DNA from: Campylobacter canadensis
GTDB taxonomy: Bacteria > Campylobacterota > Campylobacteria > Campylobacterales > Campylobacteraceae
Length of the DNA stretch: 64,000 bases
Reading direction: 5' to 3'
Assembly: GCF_013177655.1 (NCBI RefSeq)
Contig: NZ_CP035946.1
Location: forward strand, 620,001-684,000
Below the pieces are notes generated by a model that was not told the origin of the DNA, searched no databases, and saw only the letters and a program-made list of their open reading frames with translations. A program made the translations under genes and the position numbers. How positions within the stretch are numbered: the first letter of the stretch is position 1; each line of letters begins with the position of its first letter. This document shows positions 27,565-35,763 of this stretch, one piece after another.

Positions 27565-28194
27565 ATGGCATTTGATTTTAAGAAAGCTTATAAAGAATTC
27601 TATCAAGCAAAAAAAATACAAATTTTAAATATCCCACCTATAAATTATGTAGCCGTTCGTGGTAAAGGCGACCCAAATGAGCCTAACGGAGCTTATCAAA
27701 AAGCAATTTCTAAGTTATATGCTATATCTTATACGCTTAAAATGAGCTACAAGAGTGATTATAAAATTAAAAACTTTTTTGAATATGTTGTTCCTCCACT
27801 TGAAGGATTTTGGTGGCAAGATAATTTAAGTGATGTTGATTATTCTAAAAAGTATGAGTTTAATTTTATTAGCCTTATTAGATTGCCAGATTTTATAAGC
27901 GAAGATGATTTTAAGTGGGCTGTTAAAACTGCGTCGCAAAAGAAAAAGATTGATTGTTCATTGGTGGAGTTTTTAAATATCAATGAAGGGCTTTGCGTTC
28001 AAACGATGCACATTGGTTCATACGATGAAGAGCCGCAAACAATTTTAAAGATGAAAGAATTTACTAATATTAATGGCTATGAGTTTGATGTAAATAATGT
28101 TAGAAAACACCATGAAATTTATTTAAGCGACCCTAGAAAAGTAGCAAAAGAAAAGCTAAAAACAATTATTAGAATTCCTATAAAAGCTAAATGA
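27565..28194 (+). CDS. GyrI-like small-molecule-binding domain protein
   Basis: 209 residues of the stand-alone GyrI-like (SHS2-fold) family: the start AFDFKKAYKEFYQAKKIQI, IPPINYVAVRGKGDPNEPNGAYQ, and VVPPLEGFWW are typical, as is the HHEIYLSDPRK ending. Relatives bind small hydrophobic molecules or act on them; no DNA-binding domain is present. It has its own ribosome site (TTTTTGGAG) after the guaA terminator. Exact role unknown. Confidence 0.85.
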   Translation: MAFDFKKAYKEFYQAKKIQILNIPPINYVAVRGKGDPNEPNGAYQKAISKLYAISYTLKMSYKSDYKIKNFFEYVVPPLEGFWWQDNLSDVDYSKKYEFNFISLIRLPDFISEDDFKWAVKTASQKKKIDCSLVEFLNINEGLCVQTMHIGSYDEEPQTILKMKEFTNINGYEFDVNNVRKHHEIYLSDPRKVAKEKLKTIIRIPIKAK

Positions 28195-28223
28195 TTTTAA
28201 ATCAGTAAATTTCTAGGAATTTT
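28171..28223 (+). terminator. Long-loop terminator overlapping the gene end
   Basis: A 10-bp stem (28171-28180 with 28214-28223, one G-T pair) encloses an inner small palindrome (28193-28203) over the stop codon. The right arm runs into TTATTTTATTT. Confidence 0.55.
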
Positions 28224-29258
28224 TTATTTTATTTGAATATTTTGTAAAAAATGTAAAGATAATAAGTAAAAAAATAAAAATATATTTGTATGTTATACTC
28301 TAAAAATTATAAAACTTATTCTAACAATTTTTACTTAGTTATGAATTTTTAGCTTTATTGCAGCCTTAATTTTTAGATAAATTACAAACAATAGAATATT
28401 TATGCTAAATAATATTATTTTATAAACACTTTATAAAACTTTTAAAAGAATTTTAAAAGCTAAAGAATGCTCTTTTAAAATACTCAATAATACATCATAA
28501 TATTTTAAAATTTCACTTTCTAAATTAATGTTTTATTCGTGAAGGCATTTTACTTTATGTTGTGTTAGCTTCTTTTATTTCATCTTGCTTGGTTAAAAGA
28601 TAGTGTTTTTAGGAAGTGTTTAAAATGTAAATAGCCTTGATTAAAACACAAATCTTTAGAAAGTATCATAATTTAAACATTATTTTAAATATTTGCTTTT
28701 GTATTTTCAAAAAAACATATATTATCATTTAAGTTTTTTAACTTAGAGGCATTTATAAAATAACTTAAATTAATATCTAAAATTTTTGTAATGAAAGGCA
28801 AAATATGTTTTAAGCTTTTAAAAATAGCTAAAAACAAAATCTAAAAGTAATTTTACCAATAACTAGTACTCTTATTTTTAAATTTATTTGTAAATTTAGA
28901 TATTTATAAGAAGTTGGTGTTTAATGCAAGTTTTAAACCTTAGTAAGAAAAGTTTAAGAACATTAAATAAAGCAAAGAAAATTAACTAAAAATAACATAA
29001 GTAAAATAAAGCTAGATTTAAACAAATAAGATTTTTTAAAAATAGCAAAAAGTTTATAATTTGAAAAATAGCTTTTAACTACTTCATTTATTTAAAATAA
29101 TATTATTAAGATTAATGTTTTATTTTTGAGTGATTTTGGTAAAAGTTTTTAAGCCTTTAATTATATTTAAGTTTAACATCTACAAAGCTAAGCTATATTT
29201 ATTGATTTTGATTTATGTAAATAATTAATTTGCAAAATAAATTAGCCAATTTATAATT
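28224..29258 (+). other. 1-kb AT-rich region without a recognisable gene
   Basis: No frame longer than a few dozen codons and no protein similarity that I can see on either strand. A TATACT -10-like box at 28294-28299 and a 21-codon basic frame at 28924 (MQVLNLSKKSLRTL...) are the only marked elements, both unsupported. Composition suggests old, decayed sequence or an untranslated locus. Confidence 0.5.
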
Positions 29259-29645
29259 TTATTGAGGTGAAGTTTGGCTAAATGTTTTTAATTTTTCTTT
29301 TAAAATATTGCAAAATTCATCAATATTTTTAGTGTAATCTTTTAAAATATCACTTTGCTTTTTTCCCCACATACATTCAGGATAAAAGCCATCATCACTA
29401 AATCTAGCCATTATATGCCAGTGTGCTTGTGTTAAGTAGTTTGCAAATGAAGCGTGATTAATCTTAGTAGGTTTAAAAAAATCAATCATTTCTTTTTCAA
29501 TAAAAATAGCAAGATTAAAAATATGCTTGCTTACTTGTATATTATCGCTAAGTTCTTTTTGTTTTTCTTTTGCATAAATAATTAGCCAAGGAATATTAGA
29601 ATCATTAAGTTTAATATAGCAAAAATTATCTTCATAAATATTCAT
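29259..29645 (-). CDS. HIT-family nucleotide hydrolase/transferase
   Basis: 128 residues of the histidine-triad superfamily. The active-site region reads LTQAHWHIMARFSDDGFYPE, close to the epsilonproteobacterial HIT consensus with H-x-H spacing, and FCYIKLNDSNIPWLII is the typical first strand pair. Likely acts on adenosine phosphoramidates or dinucleoside polyphosphates in the cytosol. Downstream of the phosphoribosyltransferase gene in the same direction, separated by a hairpin. Family is clear; substrate is not. Confidence 0.82.
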   Translation of the reverse strand: MNIYEDNFCYIKLNDSNIPWLIIYAKEKQKELSDNIQVSKHIFNLAIFIEKEMIDFFKPTKINHASFANYLTQAHWHIMARFSDDGFYPECMWGKKQSDILKDYTKNIDEFCNILKEKLKTFSQTSPQ

Positions 29646-29659
29646 TATTTTCCTTTAAT

Positions 29660-29686
29660 AAGTATTAAGCAAAAAGCTTAATACTT
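29660..29686 (-). terminator. Intercistronic hairpin between phosphoribosyltransferase and HIT genes
   Basis: 11-bp perfect stem (29660-29670 with 29676-29686) with a 5-nt loop. On the minus strand no T run follows, and the HIT ribosome site comes directly after, so it may be a processing or attenuation element rather than a full stop. Confidence 0.45.
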
Positions 29687-29694
29687 GTGGTGTT

Positions 29695-30135
29695 TTATAC
29701 TTCGTAATCCCAAAAGAATTCAATCCATTCTTTTGCTTCTTTTATATAAAAATCAGGTTGAATAATAGCTGTTTTTTTATTAAAAATTACAGCCATTTTT
29801 ACTTCTAGTGATGGATAAAGTCTTTTTATTTCCTTACTTATTGCATCAAGACTTTCTCCGCTATCAACGATATCATCAATTAATAAAACTTTTTTGTGTT
29901 TGCTTAAATCTGGGATATTGCTTATTAAAATTGTATCAAGCTTTGTTTGCCCATCATAATGAATACTATTTAAACTATAAGCAGCACGGCTTTTTAAAGC
30001 AGTTGCTAAAGCGTGAGTTAGTGTTAATCCACCTCTTGCAATGCCTACGAAAGCATCAGGGTTAAATTCTTCTTTGATTTTTTTTGCAAATGGCAAAATA
30101 TCATCGTTAAATTCACTAAAAGTATATTTATACAT
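29695..30135 (-). CDS. Purine phosphoribosyltransferase (XGPRT-like)
   Basis: 146 residues; salvages a purine base (xanthine, guanine or hypoxanthine) with PRPP. The PRPP-binding motif is KVLLIDDIVDSGES and the N-terminal VGIARGGLTLTHAL loop is also typical. Short length and the ending EWIEFFWDYEV match the xanthine-guanine type. It lies 15 nt downstream of a purine permease gene in the same direction, so uptake and activation of a base are likely co-expressed. Confidence 0.85.
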   Translation of the reverse strand: MYKYTFSEFNDDILPFAKKIKEEFNPDAFVGIARGGLTLTHALATALKSRAAYSLNSIHYDGQTKLDTILISNIPDLSKHKKVLLIDDIVDSGESLDAISKEIKRLYPSLEVKMAVIFNKKTAIIQPDFYIKEAKEWIEFFWDYEV

Positions 30136-30150
30136 ATTTTTCCTTTAATT

Positions 30151-31482
30151 TTAAAATTTAATAAATTGTAATAAAAACACAGCAAGGCAAATTATAGTAA
30201 TTACAATTATACCTTTGTTTAATTTGTCAAATTCTTTGCGTAAAAGTCTTACTAATACATAAGAAATAAAACCAAAAGCAATACCAGTTGTAATAGAATA
30301 TGTAAATGGCATCATAATTACAACAAAAAATGTTGCAACACAGTTTGCAGGGTCTTTAAAATCTACTCTGCTAACTTCCATAAACATTAAAATACCAACC
30401 ATAATTAAAATAGGGTATATTGCATTTGCAGGTATAGCTTTAAAAAATGGAACAAAGAAAATACATAAGCAAAATAATAAAGCCACAAAAATACTTGTAA
30501 GCCCAGTTCTACCACCAGCTTCAATACCAGCAGTACTCTCAACAAAGGCAGTAGCAGTGCTAGTACCAATAACAGCTCCAACGCAAGTTCCAGCAGCATC
30601 AGCTATCATTGTTTTACCTAGTTTTTTATCTCCTTCTTTTTCTTCGCTTTTATTTTCAAATAAATTCCCACGAAGACCAGCACCGGTAATAGTACCAATG
30701 CTATCAAATAATTGAGTTACAAAAAGTGTCATAATAGCAGGTAAAATAGCAATTTTTAATGCAGCAAATATATCTAGTTTTGCAAAAATACTCATTAAAC
30801 CATGCTCACTTGAAAAATCAGGTAGAGCTATAAAATTTTCAGGTAATTTAGCATCGTTAATTCCAAAAGCCCAAGCAATCACAGAGCCTATTAAAACTGC
30901 TAAAATAAAACCAGCACGCACATTCCAAGCCCAAAAGCAAACTATTAAAAACAATACAAATAAAGCAAATTGAACATTTGCATCAGCAAAATTTCCAATT
31001 TTTATCAATGTTACAGGGTCAGCTTGAATAATATGCGCTTGATTCATACCCATAAATGCTAAAAAACAACCAATACCAGCAGAAATTGCCTTCCTAAAAT
31101 CTTCAGGTATGCTTTTTAGTATAAAAACACGAAAATTCGTAAAAGATAATACTAAAAAGATGAAACCACTAATAAATACAGCACCCAAAGCAGTTGGCCA
31201 AGGAATGTTTTGTCCTAAGCACATTGAATATGTGAAAAATACATTAAGCCCCATACCAGTACTCATAGCAATCGGAGTATTGGCAAATAAGCCAACCATA
31301 GCAGTTGTAATAATGGTTACAAGTGTTGTAGCAATAATTAATGCATCATAGCTCATTCCAGTAGCGCTTAAAATGCTTGCGTTAGTTGGAACGATATAAA
31401 GCATTGATAAAAAAATCGCCATTGCGGCGTTAAACTCGGTTTTTACATTTGTTTTGTTTTCTTTTAATTTAAAAAAATCCAT
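30151..31482 (-). CDS. NCS2 purine permease (AzgA/PbuG type)
   Basis: 443 residues, 12 or more hydrophobic segments; proton-coupled uptake of adenine, guanine or hypoxanthine. Family marks are AAMAIFLSMLYIVPTNASILS, MSTGMGLNVFFTYSM, the FVTQLFDSIGTITGAGLRGN segment with the conserved acidic residue, and GTSTATAFVESTAGIEAGGRTGLTS. It precedes a purine phosphoribosyltransferase. A second permease of the same family lies at 40643. Base specificity is inferred from family only. Confidence 0.9.
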   Translation of the reverse strand: MDFFKLKENKTNVKTEFNAAMAIFLSMLYIVPTNASILSATGMSYDALIIATTLVTIITTAMVGLFANTPIAMSTGMGLNVFFTYSMCLGQNIPWPTALGAVFISGFIFLVLSFTNFRVFILKSIPEDFRKAISAGIGCFLAFMGMNQAHIIQADPVTLIKIGNFADANVQFALFVLFLIVCFWAWNVRAGFILAVLIGSVIAWAFGINDAKLPENFIALPDFSSEHGLMSIFAKLDIFAALKIAILPAIMTLFVTQLFDSIGTITGAGLRGNLFENKSEEKEGDKKLGKTMIADAAGTCVGAVIGTSTATAFVESTAGIEAGGRTGLTSIFVALLFCLCIFFVPFFKAIPANAIYPILIMVGILMFMEVSRVDFKDPANCVATFFVVIMMPFTYSITTGIAFGFISYVLVRLLRKEFDKLNKGIIVITIICLAVFLLQFIKF

Positions 31483-31590
31483 AAATTTCCTTTAAAACAT
31501 CAATCCCGCTTAAAGCAACTAAAAACTAAAAAATCAAATGCCAAATAATATTTATTTTTAAACCATATATTTTCCTTGTGTTGAGATGAA

Positions 31591-32649
31591 TTAATATTCT
31601 TTAATTTCATTGTATAAGCTATCTCTTTCAATTGCTCTTAAATTAGAGCTTTTAATATTTTCAACAAAATCATTTAAGCTTAAGCCATTTTTAGATGCTG
31701 CTCCACCAGCACTTTGAATGCTTTCTTTTTCTATTGTTCCATCTAAATCGTTTGCTCCATATTCTTGAGCAACCATAGCAAGATTTAATCCTAATGTCGC
31801 CCAATAAGCTTTAATATTTGCAACATTATCTAAAATTATTCTAGCTATTGCTATTGTTTTTAAAATTTCCACACTTCCAAGTGGTGCTAAATTTTTTAAA
31901 AAAGAATTATCTTTTTGCCAAAGAAGAGGTATAAAAGCATTAAATCCACCACTAATATCTTGTTGTTTTCTAATTCTTAGCATATGTTCAATTCTGTGTT
32001 CTTGTTTTTCAATATGCCCAAAAAGCATTGTGGCGTTAGATTTTTTTCCTTTTTTATGCCAAAGTCCGTGAATGTGTAGCCATTCATCACTTTTAACCTT
32101 ATCTTTGCAAAGTTTATTTCTAATTTCTTCATTAAAAATTTCAGCCCCACCACCAGGCATAGAATCAACTTTATATTCAAGCATTTTATCAATTACAGCG
32201 TTAAAATCTCCGTTAAAATATGTTTTTGCAATAAAATTAATTTCTGCTGCAGTCATTGCTTTTATATGTATTTGTGGGTATTTATCTTTAATCTTTTTAA
32301 AAATTTCAAAATACCATTGCCAACCACCTTTTTTATTGTGAGCTGAAACAATGTGAATTTCTTTTGTACCATTTTTTACAGTATTATCAACAATTTGCAT
32401 AATTTCTTCATGTGTTAAATGATAAGGGTTAGGATTAAATTTATTAGCGCTAAAAGCACAAAATGCACAAGAATCAACGCACATATTAGTTGGATTTATA
32501 TGGCGGTTACAATTAAAATAAACCTTATTTGAGTGTAATTTTTGTCTAATTTTATTTGCGTAAAAACCTAAAGTATGTAAATCTAAATCGTATAATTTAT
32601 AACAATCTTCATCACTTAGGCGTTCATTGTTGTTTAATTTTTCTAACAT
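31591..32649 (-). CDS. mqnE: Aminofutalosine synthase
   Basis: Radical SAM enzyme of the futalosine route to menaquinone; joins SAM and 3-[(1-carboxyvinyl)oxy]benzoate to give aminofutalosine. The cluster motif is CVDSCAFCAF (C-x3-C-x2-C) after NRHINPTNM. The PGGGAEIF and TMLFGHIEKQEHRIEHM blocks are typical of MqnE/MqnC, and 352 residues is standard. Its partner mqnC is at 50614. Campylobacter lacks the classic men pathway, so this fits. The -10 box lies about 22 nt upstream. Confidence 0.95.
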   Translation of the reverse strand: MLEKLNNNERLSDEDCYKLYDLDLHTLGFYANKIRQKLHSNKVYFNCNRHINPTNMCVDSCAFCAFSANKFNPNPYHLTHEEIMQIVDNTVKNGTKEIHIVSAHNKKGGWQWYFEIFKKIKDKYPQIHIKAMTAAEINFIAKTYFNGDFNAVIDKMLEYKVDSMPGGGAEIFNEEIRNKLCKDKVKSDEWLHIHGLWHKKGKKSNATMLFGHIEKQEHRIEHMLRIRKQQDISGGFNAFIPLLWQKDNSFLKNLAPLGSVEILKTIAIARIILDNVANIKAYWATLGLNLAMVAQEYGANDLDGTIEKESIQSAGGAASKNGLSLNDFVENIKSSNLRAIERDSLYNEIKEY

Positions 32650-32670
32650 CTTTCTTCCTTAAAGTGTGCA

Positions 32671-32676
32671 ATTATA
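32671..32676 (-). promoter_or_regulatory. -10 element for mqnE
   Basis: TATAAT on the minus strand, with an AT-rich upstream stretch and a TAAGGAAG ribosome site closer to the mqnE ATG. Confidence 0.5.
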
Positions 32677-32772
32677 TTTACATTTTTGTAACAAATTGTA
32701 AAACAAAAAATATAAATTAATTTTAAGATATCAATAAAATATTTTTTTTAAACTTTGTTTAAAAATTGCTAG

Positions 32773-32778
32773 TATATT
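32773..32778 (+). promoter_or_regulatory. -10 element for glmS
   Basis: TATATT preceded by GCTAG, 34 bases before the glmS ATG, in an AT-rich divergent promoter region shared with mqnE. Confidence 0.4.
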
Positions 32779-32811
32779 TTAATTTTATTTATTTTAATAA
32801 AAAGGTTTATA

Positions 32812-34584
32812 ATGTGCGGAATAGTAGGATATTTAGGAAATAAAGAAAAAAAAGAAATAATATTAAATGGTTTAAAAGAGTTAGAATATAGAGGTTATGA
32901 TAGTGCAGGAATGGCAATTTTATGCAATGACGAATTAAAATTTTATAAAAAAGCAGGAAAATTGCAAAATCTAAGTGATTTTATGAATGATTTAAGTTTT
33001 AAAGAGCTTGGCGTTGCAATAGGTCATACAAGATGGGCAACTCACGGCAAACCAGATGATATCAATTCGCATCCACATTATGGCGAATTTTCTTGTGTTA
33101 TTCATAATGGTATTATAGAAAATTATAAAGAATTAAAAGAAGAATTAAAAAATGTTAATTTTAATAGCCAAACAGATACAGAAGTAATAGTTCATCTATT
33201 TGAAGAATATACAAAAAAATTTGATGTTTATACAGCCTTTAGTGAGGTTGTAAAAAAATTACAAGGAGCTTATGCTATTTTATTAATTACAAAAAAAGCT
33301 AAAAATACTATATTTTTTGCAAAAAATAATGCACCTTTAATAATCGCTAAAGGGGATAACGATAAAGAATTTTATCTTGCTTCTTGTGATGCACCTTTAG
33401 TTGGAATTAGTAAAGAAGTAGCCTATTTAAACGATGGTGATTACGGTTATATCAGTGAAGATAAAATTACTTTATTAAATGGAAAAATTGAATTTAAACA
33501 GCTTTCATCAGATAGACAAAGCGCACAAAAAGATGGTTTTTCTACCTTTATGGAAAAAGAAATTTATGAGCAAGCTCAAATAGTAAAAAATGTGATTTTA
33601 GGAAGAATTAAAAATGATAAAATATGTTTTGATGAATTAAGCAGCTTGGAAAATAATTTTTCAAAAATCATTATTTGTGCGTGTGGTACTAGCTATCACG
33701 CTGCTTTAGCTAGTGCTTATTTATTTGAAAGAGAAGCAAAGATTGAAGTTAGAATTGAAATTGCTAGTGAATTTAGATACAAAGATGCTTATTTAGATAA
33801 AAATGCCTTATTTATTTGTATATCTCAAAGTGGGGAAACAGCTGATACTCTTGAAGCTTTAAAGATTGCTAAAGAAAATAATCTTAAAACCTTAGCCTTA
33901 TGCAATGTTGATAATTCTAGCATTGCAAGACTTGCTGATTATTGTGTTTTAATTCGTGCTGGTATTGAAAAAAGCGTAGCAAGTACGAAGGCTTTTTGTG
34001 CTCAAATGGTTAATTTATGGCTTTTATCTTTATATTTTAATAAAAATGAAAAAAGAGCTTTAAAAGACGAAATTTTTGTTTTAAAAAATCTTGATTTAAG
34101 TGTAAATAAAACTCAACACGAAAAAATAAAAAGACTTAGTAAAAGATATTTACATGGGCATGGGTTTTTCTTTATTTCAAGAGATATTTTTTATCCACTA
34201 GCTCTTGAAGCTTCACTAAAATTAAAAGAAATTTCATATTTACACGCAGAAGGCTATGCAGCAGGAGAGATGAAACACGGACCAATCGCTTTAGCTGATA
34301 GCGAATTATTTTGTGTTGCATTTATGCCAAAAAATATGCTTTATGAAAAAACAAAGAGTAATGTTTTAGAATTAAGCGCTAGGGATGCAAATATTTTAGT
34401 TATTTCACCTATTGAATTTGATATGGCAGATGATTTCATAAAAACAAAAGATTGCAATCATTATATGATTGAATTTTTTGAAATGATGGTAATTATGCAG
34501 CTTTTTGCATTAGAAATTGCAAATAAAGTGGGTGCAAATGTAGATATGCCAAGAAATTTAGCAAAAAGTGTTACTGTTGAGTAA
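32812..34584 (+). CDS. glmS: Glutamine-fructose-6-phosphate aminotransferase
   Basis: Makes glucosamine 6-phosphate, the first step to UDP-GlcNAc for peptidoglycan, LOS and protein glycans. The mature N-terminal nucleophile is Cys2 (CGIVGYLGN). The glutaminase domain has GHTRWATHG and HNGIIENY. Two SIS isomerase domains follow ([20 protein letters not shown], and [24 protein letters not shown]-like segment), ending in NLAKSVTVE. 590 residues is normal. Single gene with divergent mqnE upstream. Confidence 0.97.
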   Translation: [590 protein letters not shown]

Positions 34585-34643
34585 AATTGTAACAAAATAA
34601 AAAAATAAATTCTTTTTTAATTTTTATTTAATAAATTAAGTCT

Positions 34644-34649
34644 TATATT
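34644..34649 (+). promoter_or_regulatory. -10 element for the TsdA-like cytochrome gene
   Basis: TATATT 28 bases before the ATG at 34678, followed by the ribosome site AAAAAGGAG. Confidence 0.4.
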
Positions 34650-34677
34650 AAAAAATATTTATTAAAAAGGAGAAAAT

Positions 34678-35679
34678 ATGAAAAAGAATTTACTCGTTTT
34701 GTGCCTAGCAAGCACCTGTTTATTTGCAATTCAACCGCAAGTAAATAAAATTAAAAGTCAAACAGGTATTAAGCCTTTAGAAGTTGATTGGTTTGTGCCA
34801 GAGGCGATTGAGGATGATGGGTATATTGATGAAAGTAAATTACCAAAAGATTCAAAATATATTCAAGCAGTTGTTTATGGTAACAAAATTATGAATGAAA
34901 CAGCTTATATTATAGGACCACAAGCAAAAGATGAAAAAATGCGTTATGCAGGAAATAATCTTTCTTGTAGTTCTTGCCATGCAAAAGGCGGAACTATTCC
35001 ATACGAAGCAGGTTATGTTGGAATACATGCAAGATTTCCACAATATTTAGCAAGGGGCGATGTTGTCGCTACTATTGAAAATAGAATTAATGGTTGTATG
35101 GAGCGTAGTATGAACGGTAAGCCTTTACCGATTAATTCTAAAGAAATGAAGGCTATGGTTACTTATTTTCACTTTTTATCTCAAGGAGTGCCAGTTGGAG
35201 CAAATGTTAAAGGGCAGGGCTTGGGTAAAGTTGCAACACTAACAAGAAAAGCAGATATCAATAAAGGTAAGGTAATTTATGAAGAGCAATGTGTTGCTTG
35301 TCATGGAGAAAATGGAGAAGGCTTAAAAAATGATGAGCAAAAAGGTGGATATTATATTTATCCTGCATTATGGGGAAATGATAGCTACAATACAGGTGCT
35401 GGGATGTATCGCTTAATAAAAGCAGCTCAATATATAAAACATAATATGCCAAAAGATGCAGCAAATTTAAGCGATGAAGAAGCGTATGATGTAGCAGCTT
35501 ACATTAATTCTCAACCTCGTCCAATCAAAAAAGATAGACAAAAAGATTTTCCAGATAGAAGAACAAAACCGCTTGATATGGATGTAGGGCCTTATGATGA
35601 TGATTTTAGCACAGACCAACACAGATACGGACCTTATGATATTATGAAAAATGTTAGTAAAGAGCCTATTGTAAAATAA
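34678..35679 (+). CDS. Periplasmic diheme cytochrome c, TsdA-like
   Basis: 333 residues with a signal peptide (KKNLLVLCLASTCLFA). Two heme c sites: C97-S-S-C100-H and C205-V-A-C208-H. The first domain has the pattern of thiosulfate dehydrogenases/tetrathionate reductases (TsdA): SCSSCHAKGGTIPY, FPQYLARG, and RINGCMERSMNGKPLP. C140 in the RINGC stretch is at the place of the cysteine that ligates the active-site heme in TsdA. The second domain (HGENGEG, PALWGNDSYNTG) is an ordinary electron-transfer cytochrome c. C. jejuni also has a related cytochrome, Cj0037c, so activity is not certain. Terminator directly after the stop. Confidence 0.85.
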   Translation: MKKNLLVLCLASTCLFAIQPQVNKIKSQTGIKPLEVDWFVPEAIEDDGYIDESKLPKDSKYIQAVVYGNKIMNETAYIIGPQAKDEKMRYAGNNLSCSSCHAKGGTIPYEAGYVGIHARFPQYLARGDVVATIENRINGCMERSMNGKPLPINSKEMKAMVTYFHFLSQGVPVGANVKGQGLGKVATLTRKADINKGKVIYEEQCVACHGENGEGLKNDEQKGGYYIYPALWGNDSYNTGAGMYRLIKAAQYIKHNMPKDAANLSDEEAYDVAAYINSQPRPIKKDRQKDFPDRRTKPLDMDVGPYDDDFSTDQHRYGPYDIMKNVSKEPIVK

Positions 35680-35681
35680 AG

Positions 35682-35707
35682 AAAATCCTACTTTTTAGTA
35701 GGATTTT
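35682..35707 (+). terminator. Terminator after the cytochrome gene
   Basis: 10-bp perfect stem (35682-35691 with 35698-35707), 6-nt loop, TTTT at the end of the right arm. Confidence 0.9.
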
Positions 35708-35730
35708 ATTGCTTTGAAACATATTTTTTT

Positions 35731-35736
35731 TATACT
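35731..35736 (+). promoter_or_regulatory. -10 element for dnaG
   Basis: TATACT after a T-rich run, 27 bases before the TTG start; the preceding terminator implies a promoter here. Confidence 0.5.
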
Positions 35737-35763
35737 ATTTGTAATTTATTGTAAGGATTTGTT

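Noticed and set aside
28924-28989. 21-codon basic frame in the gene-free 1 kb
   Set aside because: No clear ribosome site or promoter, and short frames are expected in such AT-rich DNA.
28400-29130. Two similar TTAATGTTTTATT stretches (about 28523 and 29115) as a direct repeat
   Set aside because: Similarity is short and of the kind AT-rich sequence gives by chance.
31483-31590. Purine riboswitch before the NCS2 permease
   Set aside because: The leader is only about 100 nt, AT-rich, and shows no paired-loop motif of the purine aptamer.
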